DNA of 64,000 nt from Burkholderia sp. PAMC 26561 (lineage in GTDB: Bacteria; Pseudomonadota; Gammaproteobacteria; Burkholderiales; Burkholderiaceae), in assembly GCF_001557535.2 (NCBI RefSeq), contig NZ_CP014315.1, forward strand, positions 682,001-746,000, in the 5' to 3' direction. Below, in pieces: positions 1-9,270 of the stretch. Under the pieces are notes generated by a model, which was not told the origin of the DNA, did not search any database, and saw only the letters and a list, made by a program, of their open reading frames with translations. Both the position numbers and the translations under genes were made by a program. Numbering within the stretch: position 1 is the first letter of the stretch; the number at the start of each line of letters is the position of its first letter.

Positions 1-536
1 CGCGAACGGTTTTTGTCACCTTGCAGGATTCCGGTGAACTCGCCGCCATCGACCTCCCGACGCAAACGGTGAAGTGGAAAATGCCCGTGGGCAACACGCC
101 GGCAGGATTGTGGATGACGCCCGGCGACAAGGAATTGCTCGTGGGCATGACTGGCGAAGACGATGTCGCCGTGGTCGACTGGCACAAGCAGCAAGTCATC
201 AAACGCATTCAGACGGGCAAGGGCGCGCACAACTTCCGCAATCTGGATGACGGCAAGCACATTGCCGTGAGCAATCGCGTGGCGAGCACGATCAGCATCA
301 TCGATTACACGACGCTGCAAAAAACCGCCGATATCACCGGTCTCCTGCCCGGACCGGACGACATGGAACTGGCGGCGGATCGCAAGACCTTGTGGGTCGG
401 GTTCCGCTTCGCGCGTCATGTTGGCGTGATCGACCTGAACACCAACAAGCTGGTCGATACCATCGCTGTCGGCCGCTCGCCGCACGGAATCTTTTTTGCC
501 AATCGCGCACCCGTGTATGCGCCGAATCCGGATTGA
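1..536 (+). CDS. YVTN-family beta-propeller repeat protein (5' end outside window)
   Basis: The reading frame is open from the first bases of the window, so this is the C-terminal ~178 residues of a longer protein. It shows repeated beta-propeller blades of the YVTN/surface-antigen type: alternating segments such as VAVVDWHKQQVI, ISIIDYTTLQ and VGVIDLNTNKLVDTIAVG, each followed by a G-x-x-P/AH-like turn. Such proteins are usually exported and act as scaffolds, or resemble cytochrome d1/lactonase folds, and their exact roles are often unknown. It ends 39 bases before the start of the sterol-desaturase-like gene in the same direction, so the two may be cotranscribed. No catalytic motif is visible in the part present. 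Confidence 0.75.
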   Translation, partial: RTVFVTLQDSGELAAIDLPTQTVKWKMPVGNTPAGLWMTPGDKELLVGMTGEDDVAVVDWHKQQVIKRIQTGKGAHNFRNLDDGKHIAVSNRVASTISIIDYTTLQKTADITGLLPGPDDMELAADRKTLWVGFRFARHVGVIDLNTNKLVDTIAVGRSPHGIFFANRAPVYAPNPD

Positions 537-575
537 GCGACACCGCAATGATTGAAGAGGCAGGAGAGCATTTGC

Positions 576-1556
576 ATGGTTACTGAAATTCTCGCTCAAC
601 TCGACAACGCGGTGGGCAGTTTGCAGACGCTGCTTTACGTCGATGTTGTCCAGCCGATTTTCTTCAAGGTCGGCTTGATGGGCTACGACGAAGACACTTA
701 CGACGCGCTTTATTGGGTCATCATCGGCGCGCTGGAAGTGCTGGCGACGTTCGCCATTCTGCGGCCGCTCGAAGCGCTTCGTCCCATTGAGACATGGCAG
801 GACAGGAAGGCGGTTCGTTCAGATGTTTTTTATACGTGGATAGCGAAGCTCGGCATCATCAACCTGGCGTTCTTTTTCCTGCTGACGCCCGTGTTCAATC
901 ATTGGCAAAGCCTGATGGTGATCCACGGCGTTCCGAATCTCGAGGTCGACAGTCTGTGGCCCGGCGTGACCGATCAACCGGTTGTGTCGTTCGTGATCTA
1001 TCTGATCGTGCTGGATTTCGCGGGCTACTGGTATCACCGTTGGCAACACCGCTTTGGCGTGTGGTGGGAATTGCATGCGGTTCATCACAGCCAGCAGCAA
1101 ATGTCGCTCTGGGCCGACGACCGCAATCATTTCCTCGATGACATCATTCAGGCCGGGTTCTTCGCGAGCATCTCGCTCTTCATTGGCGTGGAGCCGTCGC
1201 AGTTCGTCGTGCTGGTCGCGCTCAGCAATGTGCTGCAAAGCATCCAGCACGTGAACGCCCGCTTGCCATTCGTGCCCATGCTCGACCGTGTGCTCGTGAG
1301 TCCGACGTTTCACCGGCGTCATCATGCGATTGGCTATGGTCACGAAGGTACGCGCTATGGCTGCAACTTCGGCGTGCTGTTTCCGTGGTGGGACATGCTG
1401 TTCAAGACGGCTTCATGGAATCGCGCGGTCGAACCGACAGGCATTCGCGATCAGTTGCCGGCGCCGGACGGCCGCGGGCGCGATTACGGAATGGGCATGT
1501 GGGCGCAGCAATGGCATGCGTTCGCGCGGATTGCGCAGCGAATGCGTTCCGAATAG
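576..1556 (+). CDS. Sterol desaturase / fatty acid hydroxylase family membrane protein
   Basis: A 326-residue integral membrane protein with the three histidine clusters of the non-haem di-iron FA_hydroxylase superfamily: HRWQH (about residues 154-158), HAVHH (167-171) and HRRHH (246-250). Several hydrophobic helices precede and separate them. Members hydroxylate or desaturate sterols, carotenoids, sphingolipid or alkylglycerol chains using O2; the substrate here is unknown. A longer frame begins at a TTG at 552. The ATG at 576 is preferred because AGGAGA lies about 8 bases before it and the product then starts MVTEI. A strong terminator follows. Confidence 0.88.
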   Translation: MVTEILAQLDNAVGSLQTLLYVDVVQPIFFKVGLMGYDEDTYDALYWVIIGALEVLATFAILRPLEALRPIETWQDRKAVRSDVFYTWIAKLGIINLAFFFLLTPVFNHWQSLMVIHGVPNLEVDSLWPGVTDQPVVSFVIYLIVLDFAGYWYHRWQHRFGVWWELHAVHHSQQQMSLWADDRNHFLDDIIQAGFFASISLFIGVEPSQFVVLVALSNVLQSIQHVNARLPFVPMLDRVLVSPTFHRRHHAIGYGHEGTRYGCNFGVLFPWWDMLFKTASWNRAVEPTGIRDQLPAPDGRGRDYGMGMWAQQWHAFARIAQRMRSE

Positions 1557-1581
1557 TTCCAGACACTTCGCTGCCTTAACC

Positions 1582-1612
1582 AACGCCATGCGCGAAGCGC
1601 ATGGCGTTTTTT
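1582..1612 (+). terminator. Rho-independent terminator, copy A of a duplicated segment
   Basis: A perfect stem AACGCCATGCGC / GCGCATGGCGTT with loop GAA is followed by a T-run, 26 bases after the sterol-desaturase stop. Almost the same sequence, with loop TTC, recurs at 4846-4877, and the similarity continues past the T-run (ATTGGC...CAAAAC.TCA). Confidence 0.85.
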
Positions 1613-2008
1613 ATTGGCCGCGCAAAACATCATTCAACTCGTGTTTTATACAAATCACCGCGATCCAAGTGGGACAGCGACCATACCGCTCAGACCAGCC
1701 TGTCATGCCACCTCCAAGTGCGGCAGGCTTCGCCAAATCGATGATGCCGCAGAACGTGCAAATAAGACCGAAACCTACCCGCTCGGATCACTTGCGCACT
1801 ATATGCATTAAATGTTTTTTCCTGCTGATGAGCTAATCAGGGTTTAGTGGTCGCCGCAAGACACAGCGATGAAGAAGATAGGTAGCGCGTTGATAAGGTA
1901 GCTTTTCGTTCATTAAGACTTGTCTGATAGACGTGACCCGCGCACGCTCGCTAAAACGCACGTTCACACTTTTAATTTTTTCCTACAAACAAAAAGGGAG
2001 TGAACATA
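1613..2008. other. Non-coding stretch before the PAAR cassette
   Basis: About 400 bases with no convincing gene: short overlapping frames only, no codon bias and no recognisable domains. The first ~30 bases resemble the segment following the second terminator copy near 4873. The region becomes AT-richer towards 1980 and presumably carries the promoter of the PAAR operon; I cannot assign -35/-10 boxes with confidence. Confidence 0.5.
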
Positions 2009-2545
2009 GTGAAACGATATGTCATCAAGCGCTATGACAAGTCAACCAGCGGCGCATTTGTCGTTCAAGGAGCGGAACTAGGAACGCGTAACGGAACGCC
2101 GATAGCAATCATTGGGTCACCGGTATATTGCCCGGCTTGCAAGTCAGAGCGGCACATCGTGGCGACAGGTCCAAGACACCTTACGTCCTTTGGTGGAAAG
2201 GAGATTGCTCTTGAGAATGATTGGGGCTTGGGTAAATGCAGGCCGCCCCCGCGGATGACCGCAACGCAAAACACGATGTCACAGTCGTTTACCAGCGAAG
2301 AACTTGCAGCCCAAGGCTATACGCTGAAGGGTGCCCCGTTTTTGCGCTATTACGATGAGGGAATCAGGCGACGCGACAGCAACAGTCTACTTCCGATCGC
2401 GAACGTTCCATATCGAATCAAAGACGGTTCGCAGATCCTGGCAACGGGTGTAACCGATGCGAATGGTCGGATAAAGCGCGTCATGACGAATACAGCTTCG
2501 AATAACGTGATCGAGATACAGCACTCGGGAGCGACGCGCCGATGA
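2009..2545 (+). CDS. PAAR domain protein, first of tandem pair (T6SS spike tip)
   Basis: A protein of about 178 residues. The N-terminal ~85 residues match a PAAR domain: MKRYVIKRYDKST, the repeated small-residue pattern PIAIIGSPVYCPAC, then GKEIALENDW and a K-C-RPPPRMTATQ end. PAAR proteins cap the VgrG spike of type VI secretion systems and carry effectors. A C-terminal module of ~55 residues (PIANVPYRIKDG...GVTDANGRI) looks like the small beta-sandwich extension common in orphan PAAR proteins. A GTG at 2000 could also start the frame; the GTG at 2009 is chosen because GGGAG sits 8 bases before it. It overlaps the next gene by four bases. Composition is less GC-rich than the flanking kdp genes. 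Confidence 0.82.
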   Translation: MKRYVIKRYDKSTSGAFVVQGAELGTRNGTPIAIIGSPVYCPACKSERHIVATGPRHLTSFGGKEIALENDWGLGKCRPPPRMTATQNTMSQSFTSEELAAQGYTLKGAPFLRYYDEGIRRRDSNSLLPIANVPYRIKDGSQILATGVTDANGRIKRVMTNTASNNVIEIQHSGATRR

Positions 2546-3078
2546 TGCGATTGCTACTGTGTATCGGCGACGAGCCGGAAACTGGGGGCTTCATCGATCC
2601 CGCATCAGGTGGGTCGTTCAGCATTCGAGGTCATCAAGTCGCGCTCATTGGCGCCTCTGCCTATTGCAACGCATGCAACAGCACGGGCTCGATCGTGAAG
2701 GCCGGTGGCCCCCGGCGCCCATGGCATCGCGGCGTTGAAGTAGCGCACGACGGCGATATCGTTCTTTGCAAGTGTGCAAAACCGCCCCGCATGATCGCGA
2801 CGATGCAAAGCACGTCAACAAACGATGACATGATCGAATCGCGGGGGGAGGTCGATGACTATCGAACCGGACATGTACACCTCGGCGATGGCCCCGGTCA
2901 CTTCGATCAAGCGTTCACGCTGAAGGATCGATATACCGGGCAGCCCTTAGCAGGCGTTCGCTATCGCGTGCAATCTGCGACCGGTGTCATTCATGACGGC
3001 ATCACGGATGCAGCCGGACAAACAGCGCGCATACACGCGGCATGCGCGGAAAACATAACAATCCATATTCAACACTGA
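2542..3078 (+). CDS. PAAR domain protein, second of tandem pair
   Basis: A 178-residue paralogue of the preceding gene with the same layout. The N-terminal PAAR-like domain contains HQVALIGASAYCNAC, GVEVAHDGDIVLCKC and KPPRMIATMQ. A spacer follows, then a C-terminal module (LKDRYTGQPLAGVRYRV...GITDAAGQT) equivalent to that of the first copy. Translation is coupled through an ATGA overlap. Having two PAAR proteins directly in front of one candidate toxin suggests alternative or heteromeric spike tips, or duplication with divergence. No VgrG, Hcp or structural T6SS gene is present in the window, so the apparatus must be encoded elsewhere. Confidence 0.8.
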   Translation: MMRLLLCIGDEPETGGFIDPASGGSFSIRGHQVALIGASAYCNACNSTGSIVKAGGPRRPWHRGVEVAHDGDIVLCKCAKPPRMIATMQSTSTNDDMIESRGEVDDYRTGHVHLGDGPGHFDQAFTLKDRYTGQPLAGVRYRVQSATGVIHDGITDAAGQTARIHAACAENITIHIQH

Positions 3079-3087
3079 GAGCGGCTT

Positions 3088-3762
3088 ATGTCGGATGCAA
3101 CTTGGATAGAAGTAGGGACGGCCACTACTAATCGCACGCCTGATTCGAACGTCGATATTTTTCTGGATCTCGATAAGCCGCCTGTGTGTCACAACATGAC
3201 CAATCAGGAATTCAGACAAGTCATTCTGAAGGTCAGAGACGCGGCGGTGGTGCTCGTAAAAGAGCGGATCGCGGCGCAAGCAAAATGGGATGCTGCGGAA
3301 AAAGAGCGCGCAGCGTACTATTTCGGACGGGCGGACGAAGAAATCAAAAGTACGCTGGCAAGAGGTTTGCCCAAGTTGCTATCTGCCCTTCAAGAACTTG
3401 TGCCGGAAAAGATCGTCCGTTGGGATAACACATTGAATAGAAGTCTTAGTTGTTCGATCACTGCTGATAGCGGAAACAACCGCGCGAGTGTCTGCAAGCC
3501 GGATTCCGAGAAGCGGGTAATTGCAATTTATAGTGCTTTTTGCACGGATTCCAATGGTTGGTTGTGGCGCTTCTCAAAAGTAAAAACATTGATCCACGAA
3601 TGCACACATTACACCGATACCTTTAACTCCGATGATCTTATATATGCTGACAATGCGATTGGAGCGCACATTTTTGCTTTGAAAAACGCCGACAGAGCCA
3701 TACGAAACGCAGACAGCATAACCGGATACATCGCGACCTTTGATCGTGAGGTAGCCCGATGA
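3088..3762 (+). CDS. Putative T6SS effector: M35-like (aspzincin) metallopeptidase
   Basis: A 224-residue protein without signal peptide. Near the C-terminus it carries the zinc-binding motif HECTH (residues 170-174), followed by TDTFNSDD and an A-x-x-x-L-x-N/P-x-x-A-x-x-NADS block (about 195-210). That order (HExxH, acidic third ligand, NAD[SN]) is characteristic of the aspzincin/M35 peptidase family and related lysine-specific metallo-endopeptidases. The first ~110 residues are helical and unrecognised, possibly a loading region. It starts 9 bases after the second PAAR gene and overlaps the following small exported-protein gene by four bases, the typical PAAR-toxin-immunity order. The toxic role is inferred; the peptidase assignment rests on motif reading. 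Confidence 0.7.
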   Translation: MSDATWIEVGTATTNRTPDSNVDIFLDLDKPPVCHNMTNQEFRQVILKVRDAAVVLVKERIAAQAKWDAAEKERAAYYFGRADEEIKSTLARGLPKLLSALQELVPEKIVRWDNTLNRSLSCSITADSGNNRASVCKPDSEKRVIAIYSAFCTDSNGWLWRFSKVKTLIHECTHYTDTFNSDDLIYADNAIGAHIFALKNADRAIRNADSITGYIATFDREVAR

Positions 3763-4244
3763 AGCAGGCATTTTTGTCACTGTTATTTTTCACGGCCACG
3801 GCGGTTACGCCTTGGTTTTCGGAAGTTGGACAGGCTTGCACCATCGGTGAGGAGATGGGTGCTCAATTACCGTTTGGAGCCATCGACATATCCAATGCAG
3901 ACCGATTGAAAATTGCCAACCTCGTATTTGAAGCGCGAAAGTGGCCCGCCGTGGAAATTCAAGCTGTTGTAATTGCCGGTGCGTACAAGAGCGAACGCAA
4001 GATAGAATGGTTGAAGGAAGTTCGCGGCGAGAATGTTAAAGCTTACCTTTTGATGCTTGGCATTAAGGGCGGGAATATTTTGATCGACAAGAAGACATTC
4101 ACTGATGCCATGACGGAAAGGGCAGCTGACGGCTCGCTTATAGTCGAGCAAGTCGTAGTGAGTTTAACCCCGCTATGTGACGGCAGTTGCGCGTGGATGT
4201 GTAGCGATCCCCGTGTGACGCCGCATACCCGATTGATTCAATAA
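3759..4244 (+). CDS. Small exported protein, candidate immunity protein to the M35-like effector
   Basis: 161 residues starting with a clear Sec signal (MKQAFLSLLFFTATAVTPWF, cleavage probably near GQA-CT), so periplasmic. The mature part contains ADRLKIANLVFEARKW, a strand-like IQAVVIAGAY and RGENVKAYLLMLGI followed by ILID. This arrangement faintly resembles an OmpA-like peptidoglycan-binding fold, but the diagnostic residues are not convincing. It overlaps the metallopeptidase gene by four bases and is the last gene of the cassette. That position and the export signal suggest it protects the producing cell from a toxin acting in the periplasm. The function is inferred from context alone. 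Confidence 0.6.
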   Translation: MKQAFLSLLFFTATAVTPWFSEVGQACTIGEEMGAQLPFGAIDISNADRLKIANLVFEARKWPAVEIQAVVIAGAYKSERKIEWLKEVRGENVKAYLLMLGIKGGNILIDKKTFTDAMTERAADGSLIVEQVVVSLTPLCDGSCAWMCSDPRVTPHTRLIQ

Positions 4245-4262
4245 ATTCCGCTGGCACATCGC

Positions 4263-4278
4263 CCATGCTTAAGCATGG
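4263..4278. repeat. 16-base perfect palindrome after the cassette
   Basis: CCATGCTTAAGCATGG is a perfect inverted repeat located 18 bases after the last stop codon of the PAAR cassette. It has no T-run, so it is not a standard terminator. It could be a transcript-stabilising hairpin, a protein site or an insertion scar. Confidence 0.45.
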
Positions 4279-4419
4279 TGACGTGCAACGAAAGGGGAGC
4301 GGCATCTGGCGCGCTTCGTTCGGCCCCTACCGCCACTGCAACGTTTGGGGGTTGAATGTTGCGTGGTCGATTGCCTCCTGATCTCGATTCCGGGCTATCA
4401 ACGGCCGTTATTGCTTTGT

Positions 4420-4686
4420 TTATTGAGCAAGGAGATTCCTTGTTGGCTGCCAGGTTAACAGGTTCACGCAGTCGGATTCTTCCCATGTGCAAGGACCGCA
4501 CATAAAAGACCGGTGGACGGTGCGTCCACAGGCCCGGCCGGTCACGCATGGCGATTCGTCACACGCTAAACAAAAGCAGTCATAGTCAGGCCCCAGAGTA
4601 TCAATCGCGATACGGTCGGCTCCCGGTTCGATAGGAGGCTTTTTCGGCATGAAGCGTTCACGCCAGCGCAGGACCTTCGCACTCAT
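4420..4686 (-). CDS. Small cysteine-rich hypothetical protein
   Basis: An 88-residue frame on the minus strand with an unusual cysteine-rich core: C-F-C-x2-C-x4-C-x5-C-x9-C-x2-C-x6-C. The spaced Cys pairs and a His (TVHRSFMCGPC) suggest a zinc-binding or Fe-S microprotein. The upstream start is supported by GAAGGA about 8 bases before the ATG at 4684-4686; an internal ATG (MPKKPPIEPG) is possible. It points away from kdp and towards the PAAR cassette, and lies inside the segment bounded by the two terminator copies. I do not recognise a family with certainty. Coding status is supported by the motif density and the ribosome-binding site only. Confidence 0.5.
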   Translation of the reverse strand: MSAKVLRWRERFMPKKPPIEPGADRIAIDTLGPDYDCFCLACDESPCVTGRACGRTVHRSFMCGPCTWEESDCVNLLTWQPTRNLLAQ

Positions 4687-4845
4687 GGTTGACGTCCTTC
4701 ATTGTCGCTGGCTCTCTACTCGGATTGCTGGTCTTTCCCGCGATTGTCAGCGGCATCGCGGTGCAGCTATCGAGCATAGGGACTCCAGATGCCGGGCGCC
4801 ATCAAGCGCGGCACCAGCGCATTGGGCAGATGCGCCGCATCACAC

Positions 4846-4877
4846 AACGCCATGCGCTTCGCGCATGGCGTTTTTTT
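4846..4877 (+). terminator. Terminator hairpin, copy B of the duplicated segment
   Basis: The stem AACGCCATGCGC / GCGCATGGCGTT with loop TTC and seven Ts duplicates the hairpin at 1582-1612. The following bases (ATTGGC..C.GTCAAAAC.TCA) also match copy A. No plus-strand gene ends directly before it now, so its present position is best explained by an insertion or duplication event. Confidence 0.75.
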
Positions 4878-4909
4878 ATTGGCGCCGTCAAAACGTCAGC
4901 CCAATCATC

Positions 4910-4927
4910 TTTACACGATTTTTACAC
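4910..4927 (+). promoter_or_regulatory. Candidate KdpE operator of the kdp operon
   Basis: TTTACACGATTTTTACAC is a tandem TTTACAC-type repeat that closely resembles the AT-rich TTTATAC/TTTTTACA operator described for KdpE in E. coli. A further half-like GTTTACACAC occurs at 4950-4959. The site lies about 85 bases before the first ORF of the kdp transcript, a position suitable for activation by phosphorylated KdpE under potassium limitation. Confidence 0.6.
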
Positions 4928-5010
4928 CCGCAGCAGTTCTCTTTGCCAGCCGTTTACACACGATCAACTAACCTTCAGCACGTCCAAATCCGCTACGGGA
5001 GATCAAAACA

Positions 5011-5115
5011 ATGGACCTGCTTTATATCGCCGGCATCATCGCCTTCTGGGCTTTATGCGCGGCTCTGACCATCGGTTGCGACAAGCTGCGTCGCGCTCCA
5101 GGAGGCCGCCCATGA
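5011..5115 (+). CDS. 34-residue membrane microprotein preceding kdpF
   Basis: A 34-codon ORF, MDLLYIAGIIAFWALCAAL followed by TIGCDKLRRAPGGRP, with a single hydrophobic helix and a basic C-terminus. It is preceded by GGGAGATC and overlaps kdpF by four bases (ATGA), so translation is likely coupled. Similar one-helix ORFs are commonly seen at the head of kdp operons in Burkholderia and related genera, often annotated only as a small potassium-transport protein. It probably associates with the KdpFABC complex or its regulation, but nothing in the sequence proves that. It is too short for routine gene calling. Confidence 0.6.
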   Translation: MDLLYIAGIIAFWALCAALTIGCDKLRRAPGGRP

Positions 5116-5207
5116 CCACCTGGATGCTGGTGCTGGCCGGTGCCTCGACACTGCTCTTGTTCGTGTACCTCGTGTACGCATTGCTGCGTGCGGAGGATCT
5201 GGAATGA
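5112..5207 (+). CDS. kdpF: Potassium-transporting ATPase subunit F
   Basis: A 31-residue single-helix peptide: MTTWMLVLAGASTLLLF then VYLVYALLRAEDLE. The helix followed by YLxYALLRxE is the KdpF signature. KdpF stabilises the KdpABC complex in the inner membrane. It overlaps both the upstream microprotein and kdpA by four bases, so the first three cistrons are translationally coupled. Confidence 0.85.
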   Translation: MTTWMLVLAGASTLLLFVYLVYALLRAEDLE

Positions 5208-7012
5208 ACGCCAATAACGTGTTTCAAGCGGGCCTTTACATTGTCGTACTGATCGCGCTCGCGGTTCCCATCGGCCGGTACATAACCGGCGTGCTTGATG
5301 GTTCGTCCGTAGTGGTTCGCCGCATCGGCCGCCCGATCGAGTCAGTGTTGTACAAGCTGGCCGGCGTAGACGATAAAGCCGAAATGTCGTGGAAGCATTA
5401 CGCCTTTGCCGTCCTCGCATTCAACGCGCTCGGCGCGCTCGTGGTGTTCGGATTCCTTCGTCTGCAGCAATGGTTGCCGTCGAACCCGCAAGGCTTCGGT
5501 CCGATGACCTCCGACGGCGCGTTCAATACTGCGGTCAGCTTCGTGACCAACACGAACTGGCAGGATTACACGCCTGAAGCGACCGCGAGTTATCTGTCGC
5601 AGATGGTCGGCTTGTCGGTGCAGAACTTTTTGTCCGCCGCAACGGGTATTGCTGTCGTGGTTGCGCTGATTCGCGGCTTCGCGCGTCACACGGCGACCAC
5701 TATCGGCAACTTCTGGGTCGACCTGACGCGCATCACGCTCTACATCCTCGCGCCGATGGCAACCGTCATCGCGCTGGTGTTCGTGAGCCAGGGCGTGATC
5801 CAGAACTTCGAAGCGTACAGAGATGTCGGCACGCTGCAGACCACGACATACCAGACGCCGAAGACGGACGCGCAAGGCAACGCGGTGAAGGACGCCAAGG
5901 GCAATGCCGTGATGGTCGACAACAAGGCCGACAAGCAGACGCTTGCAATGGGCCCGGTCGCTTCGCAGGAAGCGATCAAGATGCTTGGCACGAACGGCGG
6001 CGGTTTCTTCAATGCCAACTCAGCGCATCCGTATGAAAACCCGACGCCGTTTTCGAACTTCGTCCAGATGCTTTCCATGCTGATCATTCCTGCGTCGCTG
6101 TGCGTGGTGTTCGGAAGGATGGTCGGCGACAGGCGCCAGGGCTACGCGATTCTTGCCGCGATGACCATTGCCTTCGCAATTGCATGCTGGGGTGAAATCT
6201 CGTTCGAGCAAGCGGGCAATCCGCTGTTTGCATCGCTGCATGTCGATCAGAGCGCGTCGCCTTTACAGGCAGGTGGTAACGCCGAGGGCAAGGAAACACG
6301 CTTCGGTATTGCGCAGTCGGGCATTTTCACCGTTGCGACGACGGCGGCTTCGTGCGGCGCCGTGAACAACACGCACGACTCGCTGACGCCCATGGGCGGC
6401 TTCGTTCCAATGCTGCTGATCCAGCTCGGCGAAGTGATCTTCGGCGGCGTGGGTTCGGGCCTGTACGGCATGCTCGTCTTCGCAATGCTTGCGGTATTCG
6501 TCGCGGGCCTGATGATCGGGCGCACGCCTGAATACATCGGCAAGAAGATCGAGTCGTACGAGATGAAGATGGTCGCGATCGTGGTGCTGCTGACGCCGTT
6601 CCTGGTGTTGCTCGGCACATCGATGGGCGTGCTGACGGCCGCGGGCACGGCGGGTATCTCGAACCCGGGACCGCATGGCTTCTCCGAAGTGCTCTACGCC
6701 TACAGCTCGGCCGCGAACAATAACGGCAGCGCGTTTGCGGGCCTCACGGTCAGCACGCCGTTCTACAACATCACGACCGGCATTGCGATGTGGTTCGGCC
6801 GCTTCGGTTCGATCATTCCGGTGCTTGCCATTGCAGGTGCGCTTGCTGCCAAGAAACGTATCGCGACGACTGCCGGCAGCCTGCCGACGCACGGTCCGCT
6901 GTTCGTCGTGTTGCTGCTCGGCACGGTGGTGCTGGTGGGCGCGCTGACGTATGTGCCGGCGCTTGCGCTGGGTCCGATCGTCGAGCATCTGATGATGCTC
7001 TCGGGCAAATAA
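5204..7012 (+). CDS. kdpA: Potassium-transporting ATPase, potassium-binding subunit A
   Basis: 602 residues, the normal length for KdpA, which forms the K+-selective channel-like subunit of the high-affinity KdpFABC pump. Multiple membrane helices are visible, with the selectivity-filter-like repeats of the superfamily: the FVTNTNWQ region, MLGTNGGGFFNANSAHP, GAVNNTHDSLTPMGG and SSAANNNGSAFAGL. The large extracytoplasmic insertion after residue ~200 contains a hydrophilic repeat-like stretch (DAQGNAVKDAKGNAVMVD). Start is by ATGA overlap with kdpF. Confidence 0.97.
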   Translation: MNANNVFQAGLYIVVLIALAVPIGRYITGVLDGSSVVVRRIGRPIESVLYKLAGVDDKAEMSWKHYAFAVLAFNALGALVVFGFLRLQQWLPSNPQGFGPMTSDGAFNTAVSFVTNTNWQDYTPEATASYLSQMVGLSVQNFLSAATGIAVVVALIRGFARHTATTIGNFWVDLTRITLYILAPMATVIALVFVSQGVIQNFEAYRDVGTLQTTTYQTPKTDAQGNAVKDAKGNAVMVDNKADKQTLAMGPVASQEAIKMLGTNGGGFFNANSAHPYENPTPFSNFVQMLSMLIIPASLCVVFGRMVGDRRQGYAILAAMTIAFAIACWGEISFEQAGNPLFASLHVDQSASPLQAGGNAEGKETRFGIAQSGIFTVATTAASCGAVNNTHDSLTPMGGFVPMLLIQLGEVIFGGVGSGLYGMLVFAMLAVFVAGLMIGRTPEYIGKKIESYEMKMVAIVVLLTPFLVLLGTSMGVLTAAGTAGISNPGPHGFSEVLYAYSSAANNNGSAFAGLTVSTPFYNITTGIAMWFGRFGSIIPVLAIAGALAAKKRIATTAGSLPTHGPLFVVLLLGTVVLVGALTYVPALALGPIVEHLMMLSGK

Positions 7013-7036
7013 GCGGTCACTGATACAGAGGAAAGT

Positions 7037-9190
<2,154 letters not shown>

Positions 9191-9270
9191 ACTTGCGGGT
9201 GAGCGGCCGGTTTTGCAATCGCTTGCTTCCGGCCGCACCGAACCTCGTATTTTTAACTGGATAGTTCATC

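Noticed and set aside
3088..3762. Possibility that the metallopeptidase is a chromosomal housekeeping enzyme
   Set aside because: The tight overlap with PAAR genes and a signal-peptide partner, plus base composition unlike the neighbours, fits an effector better.
4689..5207. A 172-codon plus-strand frame running from a membrane-like peptide into kdpF
   Set aside because: It reads through the terminator hairpin and the KdpE-like operator; only its last 31 codons (kdpF) are a real gene. The hydrophobic start (SFIVAGSLLGLLVFPAIV) might be a relic, but nothing supports expression.
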